Part shown: positions 17,080 through 25,748 of the stretch, in pieces
Layout: the number at the start of each line of letters is the position of its first letter
How positions within the stretch are numbered: the stretch's first letter is position 1
Origin: Streptomyces goshikiensis
Lineage (GTDB): Bacteria; Actinomycetota; Actinomycetes; Streptomycetales; Streptomycetaceae
DNA length: 64,000 nt
NCBI RefSeq assembly: GCF_014650555.1
Contig: NZ_BMVE01000018.1
Span: 1 to 64,000, forward strand
Direction: 5' to 3'
Notes under the pieces: generated by a model
Databases searched by the model: none
Seen by the model: only the letters and a program-made list of their open reading frames with translations
What the model was told of the DNA's origin: nothing
Translations under genes and position numbers: made by a program

Positions 17080-18225
17080 TCAGCGGCCGGCGGCCGACAG
17101 GACGAGGGAGGCGTTGTTGCCGCTGAAGCCGAAGCTGTTGACCAGCACGTGCTCCGCGCGGACCGCCGCGGTGGACTCCCGTACGGTCACGACGCCGTCG
17201 GGGACCTCCAGGGGGGCGCGCAGACCGGGTGTGCCGGGCAGCCGCGCCTCGCGCAGGAAGCCGACGGCCGCCACCAGGGCGGGGAAGGCGGAGGCGTGCA
17301 GCAGGTGTCCGACGGCGCCCTTGTGGGAGCTGACGGGCACCGGGTGCGGGCCGAGTTCGCGGGCCAGCTCCCCGACGGCCTCGACCTCGGCGGCGTCGCC
17401 CTGGGCGGTGCCGGTGGCGTGGGCGTGGACGTAGTCGACGCGCCCGACGCCGGCGTCCTCCAGCGCGCCGCGCATGGCCGCCCGGATCGCGGCCGGCTCG
17501 GAGGCGACCGCCTGGGTGCTGTCGACCAGGCAGGCGGCCCCGGACAGCCAGGCCTTGGGGCGGTGGCCGCGGCGGTTCGCCCGGGCCGCGGTCTCCAGGA
17601 CGAAGGCGCCGCCGCCCTCGCCGACGGTGATGCCGTCGCGGGTGGTGTCGAAGGGCCGGGCCCCGCCGGGACTCAGGGTCCTGACGACGTCCATGCTGGC
17701 GTACTCGTACGGGTTGAGGGCGCTGGCGCCGACCACCAGCGCGGTGTCGCCGAGTCCGGACAGCAGCCAGTCCCGGGCGAAGGACGCGGCGAAGGCGGCG
17801 GAGGCGCAGGCGTGCGAGAGGTGGACGACGGCCGCCTGGCCGGGGGAGCTTCCCAGCGCGACGAGGAGGGCGGCCGGGTCGGGCCCGGTGAACTCGCGGG
17901 CGGTGCCGTCGGCGGTGCCGGGGGCCTGGGAGACGAGGACGACGAGGGCGCCGGCCGGCAGTCCGGGCAGGCCGGCCGCGCGCAGCGCCTGGGCGGCGGC
18001 CGCCAGGGCCATCGTGTGCTTGCGCCGGCCCGGGGTGGTGCGGTCGGGGGCGGCGGGGAACGCCGAGGGGGGTACCGCGGCCACCGTGCGGCTGCGGAAA
18101 TCGCCCTCGAAGGCGGTGAGTTCGCCGAAGGCCCGCTCGCCGCGGAGCAGGCCGCCCCAGAAGGCGTGCGGCCCGCTGCCCAGCGCGGTGATCAGGCCGG
18201 TGCCGGCCAGTGCCACGGCGTTCAT
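17080..18225 (-). CDS. Stand-alone beta-ketoacyl synthase (FabF-like)
   Basis: A 381-residue KAS II-type enzyme with the full Cys-His-His triad: LSHACASAAFA, HAHATGTAQGD and SSHKGAVGHLLHAS. It is slightly shorter than FabF (about 410). ATG 18225 overlaps the stop of the AMP ligase (ATGA), so the two are coupled. It would carry out one Claisen condensation or an acyl transfer with a ligase-activated acid. No acyl carrier protein gene is recognisable in this operon, so the acyl donor must be loaded onto a carrier encoded elsewhere or be a CoA ester. Confidence 0.88.
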   Translation of the reverse strand: MNAVALAGTGLITALGSGPHAFWGGLLRGERAFGELTAFEGDFRSRTVAAVPPSAFPAAPDRTTPGRRKHTMALAAAAQALRAAGLPGLPAGALVVLVSQAPGTADGTAREFTGPDPAALLVALGSSPGQAAVVHLSHACASAAFAASFARDWLLSGLGDTALVVGASALNPYEYASMDVVRTLSPGGARPFDTTRDGITVGEGGGAFVLETAARANRRGHRPKAWLSGAACLVDSTQAVASEPAAIRAAMRGALEDAGVGRVDYVHAHATGTAQGDAAEVEAVGELARELGPHPVPVSSHKGAVGHLLHASAFPALVAAVGFLREARLPGTPGLRAPLEVPDGVVTVRESTAAVRAEHVLVNSFGFSGNNASLVLSAAGR

Positions 18226-19592
18226 GCGGCCTGCTCCCCCGCCGCCCAGGCCCGCAGCCGGACCCGGTCGTGCTTGCCGCTGCCGGTGCGCGGCAGCTCG
18301 GTGACGACGCGGACCGCGCGGGGCCGTACGTGCGGGGGCAGGCTGCGGCGGCACGCGGCGGCGACCCGGCCGGCCACCGCCGCCCGGTCGCCGTCCTCGC
18401 TCTCCACGAACGCCCATACGGTGTCGCCGCGATCGCCCCGGCGGATCCCGATCACCGCGGCGTCGACGACGCCGGCCGCGGCCCGTACGGCGTCCTCGAC
18501 GACGGTGGGCGCCACCGTTTCCCCGTGCACGACGAGGACCTCCTTGATCCGGCCGGTGATACCGAGCACCCCGTCGGGCGATACGGATCCGGTGTCGCCG
18601 GTGCGCAGCCAGCCGTCCTCGGTGAAGGCGGCCCGGGACAGGGCGCCGGAGGCCGGGTCGAGGTAGCCGAGCATCAGGGCGGGGCTGTCGATCTGGATCT
18701 CCCCGGCGGCGCCGGCACGGCGGGCGCGGACGCCGTCCAGGAGCCGGCCGACCGTGCCCGGGTGCAGGTCGCCGGGGGCGTTCAGGGCGACGTTGGGGCC
18801 GGCTTCGCTCAGCCCGTAGCCGTCGTGCAGCGGCGCGCCGACGGCGGCGCGGAAGTCCTCGTACAGGGCGGGTGTCAGCACGTCGCCGCCGCAGCCGCGG
18901 ATGCGCAGTTCGCGCAGCAGGCGGGCGGCCTCCGGGTCCTTGGCGGCCTCGGAGGCGAGCATCCGGTACATGGTGGGCACGCCGTCCAGCGAGGTGATCC
19001 GCTCGCGGGCCAGGAGCGTGAGGACGCGCCGCTGGTGGAAGCCGGATTCGGCGAACAGGTGTGCGCCGGTGGCGCGCCAGACCTGGAGGACGCTGAACCC
19101 GTAGGCGTGGCGCAGCGGCAGCGGGAGCAGCAGTCCGTCGGCGGCCGTGACCGCCATCCGGTCGGCGGTGGCCGTGCCCTGGTGGGCGAGGGCGGCGTGG
19201 GGGGCGGCGACGGCCTTGGGGTCGCCGGAGCTGCCGGAGGTCCAGAAGACGGCCGCGGTCCGGTCGGGGAGTTCCAGGGCGCCCTGCAGCGGGCCGGGCC
19301 CGACCACGGGCTCGCCGTCGCCTGCGGCGCGCACGACGGCGGCGGGTGCGATCCGGCGGACCGGCGCGGAGCCGTCGAGGAGCAGCGGGGCGCCGGTCTC
19401 GGCGGCGGCGAGCGCGGTGACGACCGCGGTCAGCGGGTGGTCGCAGGCCAGGGAGACGCCGCGGCCGGGGCGCGCCCCGGCCGTGTCGAGCGCGCGGGCG
19501 GTACGGGCGACCAGGCGGGCCAGCCGCGCGGGGTCGATGTGCTCGCCGTCGACGGTCAGCCGGGGCAGGGCGTGCGGTGCGGGCCCGCTCAT
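18222..19592 (-). CDS. AMP-dependent acyl/aryl ligase
   Basis: A 456-residue ANL-superfamily enzyme. The P-loop FWTSGSSGDPKAVA, the adenine-binding DGYGLSEAGP, the TGD segment WLRTGDTGSV and the C-terminal catalytic Lys in LPRTGSGKHDR are all present. It is short at the N-terminus compared with typical 500-residue ligases. The ATG at 19590-19592 overlaps the ThDP-enzyme stop. It probably activates the acid used by the adjacent ketosynthase; substrate preference cannot be read off. Confidence 0.87.
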   Translation of the reverse strand: MSGPAPHALPRLTVDGEHIDPARLARLVARTARALDTAGARPGRGVSLACDHPLTAVVTALAAAETGAPLLLDGSAPVRRIAPAAVVRAAGDGEPVVGPGPLQGALELPDRTAAVFWTSGSSGDPKAVAAPHAALAHQGTATADRMAVTAADGLLLPLPLRHAYGFSVLQVWRATGAHLFAESGFHQRRVLTLLARERITSLDGVPTMYRMLASEAAKDPEAARLLRELRIRGCGGDVLTPALYEDFRAAVGAPLHDGYGLSEAGPNVALNAPGDLHPGTVGRLLDGVRARRAGAAGEIQIDSPALMLGYLDPASGALSRAAFTEDGWLRTGDTGSVSPDGVLGITGRIKEVLVVHGETVAPTVVEDAVRAAAGVVDAAVIGIRRGDRGDTVWAFVESEDGDRAAVAGRVAAACRRSLPPHVRPRAVRVVTELPRTGSGKHDRVRLRAWAAGEQAA

Positions 19593-21346
19593 GCCGCCGC
19601 CCCCTGGACGTCGCCGTGGGCGGTGGGGCTGCCGCCGAACAGGCCGCGCACGCCGACCGGAACGTCGTCGTCGCGGACGGGGACGGTGATCACCGCGGTG
19701 CGTCCCTCGGCGGTGACCTTGGCCGCCGTCTCCAGGGCTGCGGCGAGTTCGCCCTCGGTGGCGCAGCGGGCGGTCCAGCCGCCGCCGGCGCGGACGGCGG
19801 CCTCCGAGTGGGAGGGGGCGGTGAAGCGGGTCAGCGTGTCGGGTGCCCCCTCGTCGCTGCGGACGAAGCGCGGCCAGCCGTAACCGCCGTTGTCCAGGAC
19901 CAGGGCGGTGATGCCGGCCCCGTGTTCGGCGGCCGTGGGCAGGGCGGCCAGGCTCATCTCGAAGGCGCCGTCGCCGCAGACGAGGACGGTGCGGCGGGTG
20001 GGGTCGGCCAGCGCGGCGCCGAGTGCGGCGGGCAGGCCGAAGCCGACCATGGTCTGCTCGCCGGGGGTGATGACGCGGGCCCGGTCGCTGACGGAGACGA
20101 CCGGGTAGTGGTAGCCCCACATGTCGTGCAGGCCGTTCTCCTGGACGAGGGTGGCCTCGCGCGTGACGGACTCCTGGAGCAGGCGCAACGCGGCCGGGGC
20201 GGTGAGCGGGGTGCCGGGGCCGCCGTGGCCGGGGCGGCTGCCGCCGGGTGCTTCGGAGCCGGCCGTCGTGCCGTACCGGGCGTGCAGGGTGGCCCGTACG
20301 GCGGCCACTTCGGCGCGGCGCCGGGCGCCTTCCTCCGTGGCGGCCGGCGGGGCCGCGGCCAGCGCGTCGGTGAGCTGGTCCGCCACGACGGCGGCGTCGC
20401 CGAGCAGCGCGACCTCGGGCTCCACAGCGGTCAGGAAGACGTCGGGGTCGATGTCGACGTGGATGAGCCGCTTGTCCTGGAGGCTGTCCCAGCCCATCCG
20501 GGCGGTCTCCTCCAGCCGGGAGCCCACCACCAGCACCACGTCCGCCTCGGCGAGGAGGGTGTCGGCGGGCGGTGTGGCGTAGAGGCCCACCAGCCCGCAG
20601 GCCAGGGGGTGTTCCTCGTCGAGGGTGCCGCGTCCGGCGGCGGTGGTGAACACCGGGGCGGCGAGCGTCTCGGCGAGCCGGCGTACGGCGGCGCCGGCGC
20701 CCGCCGGCTTGCAGCCGCCGCCCGCGACGACGAGCGGCAGCCGCGCGGTGGTGAGCAGCGCGACCGCGCGGTCCACGTCCTCGGCGGCCGCGCCGCCGCG
20801 GGTGCGGCGCACCGGGAGGGCGGACGCCGCCTCGGGCGCCGGGGCGCGCAGCACCTCGTCGGCGATCTCCACCAGCACCACGCCGGGGCTGCCGTTGACG
20901 GCGAGGTGGACCGCCCGGCGCAGCGCCCAGGTCAGCTGGAGCGGGCTCTCCACCAGGAAGGTCCACTTGGCGAGCGGGCCGATGACGGCGGCTTGGTCGG
21001 TGTACTGGAAGCCGCCGCGGCCGATCCCGGCGACCGGCACCCGGGTGGTGACGACGACGACCGGGGCGCCAAGCGAGGAGGCCTCCAGCAGTCCGGTCAG
21101 GGTGTTGGTGAAACTGGGGCCGGAGTTGACGGCGAGCACCGCGGGGCGGCCGGTGACCGCCGCGTGGCCGATCGCGGCGCAGGCGCCGACGCGCTGGTCA
21201 CGGACGCCGACGACCCGCAGTCCCGGGTGACCGCCGGCCGCGTCCATCAGTCCGGGCTCGTCGGAGGGCAGGCCGAAGACGCTGTCGCACCCCGCGTCGG
21301 CGAGGGTGGCGGCGACGAGGTTCCAGGGGTGGTTCTCGGTGGTCAC
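19589..21346 (-). CDS. Thiamine-diphosphate enzyme (acetolactate synthase-like) lacking the usual Glu
   Basis: A 585-residue three-domain ThDP enzyme. The GTG start at 21346 has GGAG upstream. The cofactor-binding motif is intact: VLVCGDGAFEMS through LDNGGYG gives GDG and Asn. In the PYR domain the sequence VVGVRDQRVGACAAIGHA aligns with the family's VRHEQ segment, so residue 51 is Gln where almost all relatives have the glutamate that activates thiamine. Glyoxylate carboligase is a known relative that works without it. It probably decarboxylates a 2-oxo acid and transfers the aldehyde unit, or forms an acyloin. Confidence 0.85.
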   Translation of the reverse strand: MTTENHPWNLVAATLADAGCDSVFGLPSDEPGLMDAAGGHPGLRVVGVRDQRVGACAAIGHAAVTGRPAVLAVNSGPSFTNTLTGLLEASSLGAPVVVVTTRVPVAGIGRGGFQYTDQAAVIGPLAKWTFLVESPLQLTWALRRAVHLAVNGSPGVVLVEIADEVLRAPAPEAASALPVRRTRGGAAAEDVDRAVALLTTARLPLVVAGGGCKPAGAGAAVRRLAETLAAPVFTTAAGRGTLDEEHPLACGLVGLYATPPADTLLAEADVVLVVGSRLEETARMGWDSLQDKRLIHVDIDPDVFLTAVEPEVALLGDAAVVADQLTDALAAAPPAATEEGARRRAEVAAVRATLHARYGTTAGSEAPGGSRPGHGGPGTPLTAPAALRLLQESVTREATLVQENGLHDMWGYHYPVVSVSDRARVITPGEQTMVGFGLPAALGAALADPTRRTVLVCGDGAFEMSLAALPTAAEHGAGITALVLDNGGYGWPRFVRSDEGAPDTLTRFTAPSHSEAAVRAGGGWTARCATEGELAAALETAAKVTAEGRTAVITVPVRDDDVPVGVRGLFGGSPTAHGDVQGAAA

Positions 21347-21381
21347 GGCTGCTCCAAGGCGGGTTCGTCGGAGGAAAGGGG

Positions 21382-22038
21382 TCAGGCGGCGCGGCCGGTG
21401 CGCGCGGGGAGGCGGTCCGCCCGGGCCCGCAGGTACTCCCGCACGATCGCGCTGCGCTCCCAGGTGGCGTCGTCCAGCCACGCGGGCCGGTCCACCACGG
21501 CTCGGGACGGCTCCGCCCCGGCCGGCCGCAGCCGGGTGGCCACGGCCGTGAAGGCGCCGGTGTCCGCGCGGCGCAGCACCTCGCAGACGTAGACGGTGCC
21601 CGCCCGTCCCGACGCGACGAGGCCGGTGGCGAGCCGCAGGGCGGCGCCGCCGTCCCCGGCCGGGTCGCCGAGCGCGTAGCCGGGGCCCCGCCAGCCGGTG
21701 GCGGCGATGAACCGCTGGAGGAGCCCGGAGGGTTCGAGGGCGACGGAGTCGGAGGGCCGCAGACGCCGGTCCGGGTCGGCGCAGCGGGCGGCGAACTGGT
21801 CGGCGGCGTACACGCAGTAGTCGGTGGCGACGAGGATCACCGGCGCGTCGGGCACGTCGGCGGTGTAGTGGTCGGACAGCGCACCGCACACCGCGTCGAC
21901 GGCCTCGGGGTCGGCGACCAGGCGGCGGGCTCCGGTGGCGGGGCGGGCCGGGGGGTCGCCGGCGGCCCGGCCCCGGATCGCCGGGGGGTCGAGCGCGACG
22001 CGCCCGCGGACGGCGGGAGGGTCAAGTACGAGGGTCAC
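21382..22038 (-). CDS. 218-residue protein, possibly thiolase/ketosynthase-fold related
   Basis: I cannot assign this firmly. The GTG start overlaps the ALDH-like stop (GTGA), so it is a real operon member. The N-terminus has three imperfect repeats of DPPAxRGR (about residues 6-34). Residues 50-150 (PVILVATDYCVYAADQF, SGLLQRFIAATGWRG, GGAALRLATGLVASGRAGTVYVCEV) look like the first half of a thiolase or ketosynthase fold. The usual active-site Cys context is absent and there is no second half. It may be a helper subunit for the neighbouring ketosynthase. Confidence 0.5.
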   Translation of the reverse strand: MTLVLDPPAVRGRVALDPPAIRGRAAGDPPARPATGARRLVADPEAVDAVCGALSDHYTADVPDAPVILVATDYCVYAADQFAARCADPDRRLRPSDSVALEPSGLLQRFIAATGWRGPGYALGDPAGDGGAALRLATGLVASGRAGTVYVCEVLRRADTGAFTAVATRLRPAGAEPSRAVVDRPAWLDDATWERSAIVREYLRARADRLPARTGRAA

Positions 22039-23303
22039 GAGCGGGCCCGGCGGCCGGCTTCGGCGGAGAGCAGCAGCGGCCGGGCGGTGACGGCGCCGCC
22101 GCGGCGGACGTGCCCGGCCCGGAGGCCGTAGCCGCCGAACGGCCGGTTGCCGTCCTCCACGTCGAAGGTGACGCGACCGTCGCAGACCACGCTGGTGCCG
22201 ATGCGCGGGCCGCGCAGTCCGGGCTCGCCGAACACCTGGACGTACATGCCGCGCTCGGTCTCCTCGGGGGACCTCAGCCACTGCTCGATCCGGCGCGGGT
22301 CGTCGTACTCCATCGTCAGCACGACCGGGGAGAAGAACTCCGGCGGGTGGAAGCCGGGGCGCCACGGCAGGGTGAGCAGGGAGGGTTCCACGATGTTGCG
22401 GGCGAGGTCGGCGCGGCCGCCGCGGACGACGAACTCCTGGTGGCCGGCGAGGAACTCGGCCGCGCCCTCCACCGCGTCGGGGTAGACCAGCGGGGCGACG
22501 AGCGTGTCGGCCTCGCGCCGGTCGCCGACGCGGACGGCGGACAGGGCGTCGGCCAGGCGGGTGGTGAGCTCGCGGGCGACCGAGCGGTGTACGAAGACGA
22601 TGTCGGTGCACAGGCAGTCCTGGCCCGAGTTGTAGAGGCGGGCGGCGAGCACGCTGCGGCAGGCCGTGTCGAGGTCCGCCTCGGGGCCCACGACCAGCGG
22701 GTTGGGGCCGGAGCCGAAGCCGAGGAACAAGGCGTCGTGCGGGATCCGCGCGGCCACCGTCCCGGCGTTGTCGGGCTGGCCGGTGAAGACGACCGCGTCG
22801 GAGTGCGCGCACGCGTCGAGGAACTCCCGCTGCGAGACGGGCGCCATCTCGAAGCGGCCGCCCACCGCCGCGCGCACGCGCGGCCCGATGATGTCGTGTA
22901 CGGCCATGGCGGCGGGAGCCACGCGGGCCGAGGGGCGCAGCCGCACCTCGTCGGTGTAGAGCGAGGGGATGACGCCGAAGAGTACGTAGGAGTAGAGCAG
23001 GTTGTTCGACGGCAGGAAGGTGGCCAGCCGGCCGAGCTTTCCGGGGGAATTGCGCAGCAGTTCCCAGGGGGCGCCGGACAGGGCGCGCAGCGAACGGAAG
23101 AATTCGTCGACGGCGGCCTGCCGGGTGGCGACCCGGGTGAGCACGGAAAGCAATTCCTCCCGGTTCTCCAGAAGGGTTTCCACGAGGGCGGGGACGATGC
23201 GCTCCACCTCGGCGGGAACCAATCCCTCCGGGTGCGCCGGCGCCGTGGCGCCACCCTCGGCGAATACGGTCTCCGGCTCCACATCGATGACGGCGCTGTG
23301 CAT
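22035..23303 (-). CDS. Aldehyde dehydrogenase-superfamily protein (possible acyl reductase)
   Basis: A 422-residue protein. NSGQDCLCTDIV places Cys230 at the catalytic position of the ALDH superfamily, and FLGFGSGPNPLVVGPEADLDTA matches the preceding G-G-x-x-P segment. The FTGQPDNAGTVAARI stretch corresponds to the cofactor loop. Length and divergence also allow an acyl-CoA or acyl-carrier reductase of the LuxC type. ATG 23303 follows GGGGG. First gene of the leftward operon, preceded by regulon element copy 2. It would reduce or oxidise the acyl unit made by the ligase, ketosynthase and ThDP enzyme. Confidence 0.78.
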   Translation of the reverse strand: MHSAVIDVEPETVFAEGGATAPAHPEGLVPAEVERIVPALVETLLENREELLSVLTRVATRQAAVDEFFRSLRALSGAPWELLRNSPGKLGRLATFLPSNNLLYSYVLFGVIPSLYTDEVRLRPSARVAPAAMAVHDIIGPRVRAAVGGRFEMAPVSQREFLDACAHSDAVVFTGQPDNAGTVAARIPHDALFLGFGSGPNPLVVGPEADLDTACRSVLAARLYNSGQDCLCTDIVFVHRSVARELTTRLADALSAVRVGDRREADTLVAPLVYPDAVEGAAEFLAGHQEFVVRGGRADLARNIVEPSLLTLPWRPGFHPPEFFSPVVLTMEYDDPRRIEQWLRSPEETERGMYVQVFGEPGLRGPRIGTSVVCDGRVTFDVEDGNRPFGGYGLRAGHVRRGGAVTARPLLLSAEAGRRARS

Positions 23304-23373
23304 GCGTGTACCCCCTTGCCCGTGCCCGTGACCTCGGGCCCAGGCAGGAGCCTGCCCTGGTGGCGGGCACCGG

Positions 23374-23390
23374 CGCATCTCACGGCGTGC
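23374..23390 (-). promoter_or_regulatory. Regulon element copy 2 (GCA-N7-AGATGC)
   Basis: On the minus strand reads GCACGCCGTGAGATGCG, 70 bp upstream of the start of the ALDH-like gene. It closely resembles copy 3 at 41208 over the whole length (GC-CCGTGAGATGCG shared). It would drive the leftward operon 23303 to 16265. Confidence 0.72.
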
Positions 23391-23435
23391 TCTCTTCGCA
23401 CGCCTTCGGGCGCCTTCGAGCCGATTCAGCATTCT

Positions 23436-23448
23436 CGGAGAATCTCCG
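23436..23448. promoter_or_regulatory. Inverted repeat CGGAG-AAT-CTCCG, possible operator
   Basis: A perfect 5+5 bp dyad about 85 bp before the fkbH-like start, in the divergent region 23304-23532. The surrounding ATTCTCGGAGAATCTCCG differs from the string at 1791-1807 by one inserted base and one substitution. Confidence 0.35.
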
Positions 23449-23532
23449 CGGCGCGGCGACCCGTAGCATCCGGGACTACGTCTGCGGCACATCAGACCGA
23501 TGCGCCGCCCGCCGAGGAGATGAGGAGATGCC

Positions 23533-25674
23533 GTGACGCCGGATGAATTCCGTTTCAGCGCATTCCTCTCCGCGGTCGATCTGGAATCCGGAATCCTGCT
23601 CGCCAATGGCCCGCGCATGCAGCGCCTGGTGCTGGATTCCGAGTGGGCGCGGCCCGTGCGCGCGCTCCTGGGAACCTCTTTCACGGCCGCCGGGTTCGGC
23701 GCCCTGGCCCCGGACCCGGACGCCGCCGCGGACGTGCTGCGCGCGCTGCTCGACCGCGACCTGGTGGTGCGCGAGGGGACCGACGAGGAGGGCGGCCTGC
23801 GGGCGCTGCTCGCGGACCGGCCCGAGGCGGCGGGGCGCGGAGCGGCCGGAACGGCGCGGGGCTCCTGGCCCACGACCCGGTACGGGCTGCCGCAGCACCT
23901 GTCCACCGCGCGGCCGCGGCCCGGCTCGTCCGGCGCCGCCGAGCCGCTGACGTACCTCCTGCTGGGCGGGTGCGTCACCCAGTTCACCGAGGAGCCGCTG
24001 GTCTCGCTGGGCCGGGAGCAGGGGCTCGACGTGCGGACCGAGCACCTCTGGCCGGGCTCCACCCGGGACATGTCCCGCGCGGTCGCGCGGGTGCGGCCCG
24101 ACGTGACGGTCTACCAGGCCGGCGTCCAGCCCTTCCTGTCGGCCCTGTGGGACGGCGCGCACACCCAGGACTCCGAGGAGCGCGGGCGCACCCTGTCGCT
24201 GATGAAGAGCGCCCTGTCGATCAACATCACGGCCCTCGCCGACGCCCTCGACGGCAGGCTGGGCCTGGTCCACAACTTCGGGCCGCCGGCCCTGTCCCCG
24301 TTCGGACGCTTCGACTTCGCCGAGGAGTACGGCTTCCGGCGCGTCGTCGCGGAGCTCAACGCCCACGTGGACCACTGTGTACGGCGCCACCCGAACCTGA
24401 TGGTGGTCGACGAGGAGCGGCTGGTGGCCCGGTACGGCGCCGCGACCCTCTTCGACGACCTCGTCTTCCCGTTCGGCCACCACGGCGGCTCCCTGGACCC
24501 GGCCGACGAGCGTCCGCACCAGCTGCCCGCCCTCGGGGAGGCCCTGGCCGGCGAGTACCTGGCCTGCCACCGCGCGCACCGCGCCGCCGGCCAGATCAAG
24601 CTGGTCGTCACCGACCTCGACGGGACCCTGTGGCCCGGCATCGCCGCCGACGACGGCTTCGACTGGCTCGACGGAGACGCCACCAGCCGCTGGGTCCACG
24701 CGGGGCTGCACCAGGCGCTCTCCGTACTCGCCTCGCGCGGCGTGCTGCTCGCGACCTCCAGCAAGGGCGACGCCGAGGCGACGCTCGGCGCCTGGAAGGG
24801 CCACGGTGGCAGCGGCCGGCCGCTGCTGGGCCCCGACGACTTCGTGCTGCACAGCATCAACTGGCGTCCCAAATCGGCCGGCATCGCCGAGCTGTGCACC
24901 CGGCTGGGTTTCGCGCCCGAGCAGGTACTGTTCCTCGACGACAACCCGGTGGAGCGGGCCGAGGTCGCCGCGGCGCTGCCCGGGCTGCGCATCGCCGAGG
25001 GGCCGGTGCACACCTTCCGCGAGCAGCTGCTTTCCAGCCCGGCCCTGGAATCGGGCCGGCGCACCCGGGAGGCGGCGCAGCGCACCCACACCACCCGGGC
25101 CATGCTGCGGCGCCAGGAGCTGGGCGCCACCATGGACCGCGAGGAGTTCCTGCGCTCCCTCGGGATCGGCCTGCGCGTGGCGCGGGCCGGCGAGGAGCAC
25201 CTGGCCCGCGCGAGCGAACTGTTCAACCGGACCAACCAGTTCACCACGACGGCCTGGCGCACCACGCCCGAGGAGTTGCGGCGGCTGCTCGCGGCGCCGG
25301 ACACCCGGTTGCACCTGGCCTTCGCCTCCGACCGGTTCGCCGACTACGGCCTGACCGGTGCCTGCCTGGTCCAGGGACGCACCGTGACGGCCTTCGTCCT
25401 CAGCTGCCGTGTGATCGGCCTCGACATCGCCGTGCCGTTCCTGGCCGCGGCGCTGCGCGACGGGGCGCTCCAGGACGGCCCGGACGGCCCCGGTCTCGCC
25501 GGGGTGCGCGGCCGTTTCGTATCCACCGACCGCAACACCCCGGCCCGGGAGCTGTTCCCGGACGCCGGTTTCGATCCGGGCGCGGACGGCGCGCCGGGCG
25601 AGTACGTCCTGACCGCCGGGAGCCGGCTCCCGGACCTGGCGGGCCTGCCCGTCGCGGTCACCTCGGGGCCCTAG
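23533..25674 (+). CDS. FkbH-like HAD-superfamily protein
   Basis: A 713-residue FkbH-type protein. VVTDLDGTLWPG near residue 360 is the HAD DxDxT motif, LFLDDNPVERAEV is the later acidic motif, and the GNAT-like C-terminal part contains SELFNRTNQFTTTAWR, typical of FkbH. A large N-terminal domain of about 350 residues precedes it. FkbH proteins dephosphorylate 1,3-bisphosphoglycerate and load the glyceryl unit on a carrier protein. No dedicated ACP is recognisable nearby. The GTG start follows GAGGAGATGCC. First gene of a rightward unit divergent from the ALDH operon. Confidence 0.87.
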   Translation: MTPDEFRFSAFLSAVDLESGILLANGPRMQRLVLDSEWARPVRALLGTSFTAAGFGALAPDPDAAADVLRALLDRDLVVREGTDEEGGLRALLADRPEAAGRGAAGTARGSWPTTRYGLPQHLSTARPRPGSSGAAEPLTYLLLGGCVTQFTEEPLVSLGREQGLDVRTEHLWPGSTRDMSRAVARVRPDVTVYQAGVQPFLSALWDGAHTQDSEERGRTLSLMKSALSINITALADALDGRLGLVHNFGPPALSPFGRFDFAEEYGFRRVVAELNAHVDHCVRRHPNLMVVDEERLVARYGAATLFDDLVFPFGHHGGSLDPADERPHQLPALGEALAGEYLACHRAHRAAGQIKLVVTDLDGTLWPGIAADDGFDWLDGDATSRWVHAGLHQALSVLASRGVLLATSSKGDAEATLGAWKGHGGSGRPLLGPDDFVLHSINWRPKSAGIAELCTRLGFAPEQVLFLDDNPVERAEVAAALPGLRIAEGPVHTFREQLLSSPALESGRRTREAAQRTHTTRAMLRRQELGATMDREEFLRSLGIGLRVARAGEEHLARASELFNRTNQFTTTAWRTTPEELRRLLAAPDTRLHLAFASDRFADYGLTGACLVQGRTVTAFVLSCRVIGLDIAVPFLAAALRDGALQDGPDGPGLAGVRGRFVSTDRNTPARELFPDAGFDPGADGAPGEYVLTAGSRLPDLAGLPVAVTSGP

Positions 25675-25748
25675 TACAGGGCGCCCGGGAGCCGGGACCC
25701 GAGACAGCAGAACCGGATCGAACGATCCACAGAAGAGGGGGAATCAAC

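Noticed and set aside
17080..18225. Ketosynthase as part of the enediyne PKS
   Set aside because: It is a 381-residue stand-alone FabF-like enzyme with no adjoining AT, ACP, KR, DH or PPTase domains, so it is not PKSE.
18210..20966. Very long open frames on both strands across the AMP-ligase and ThDP-enzyme genes
   Set aside because: Only the frames with ANL and ThDP motifs are real; the upstream extensions and antisense frames are low-complexity shadows.
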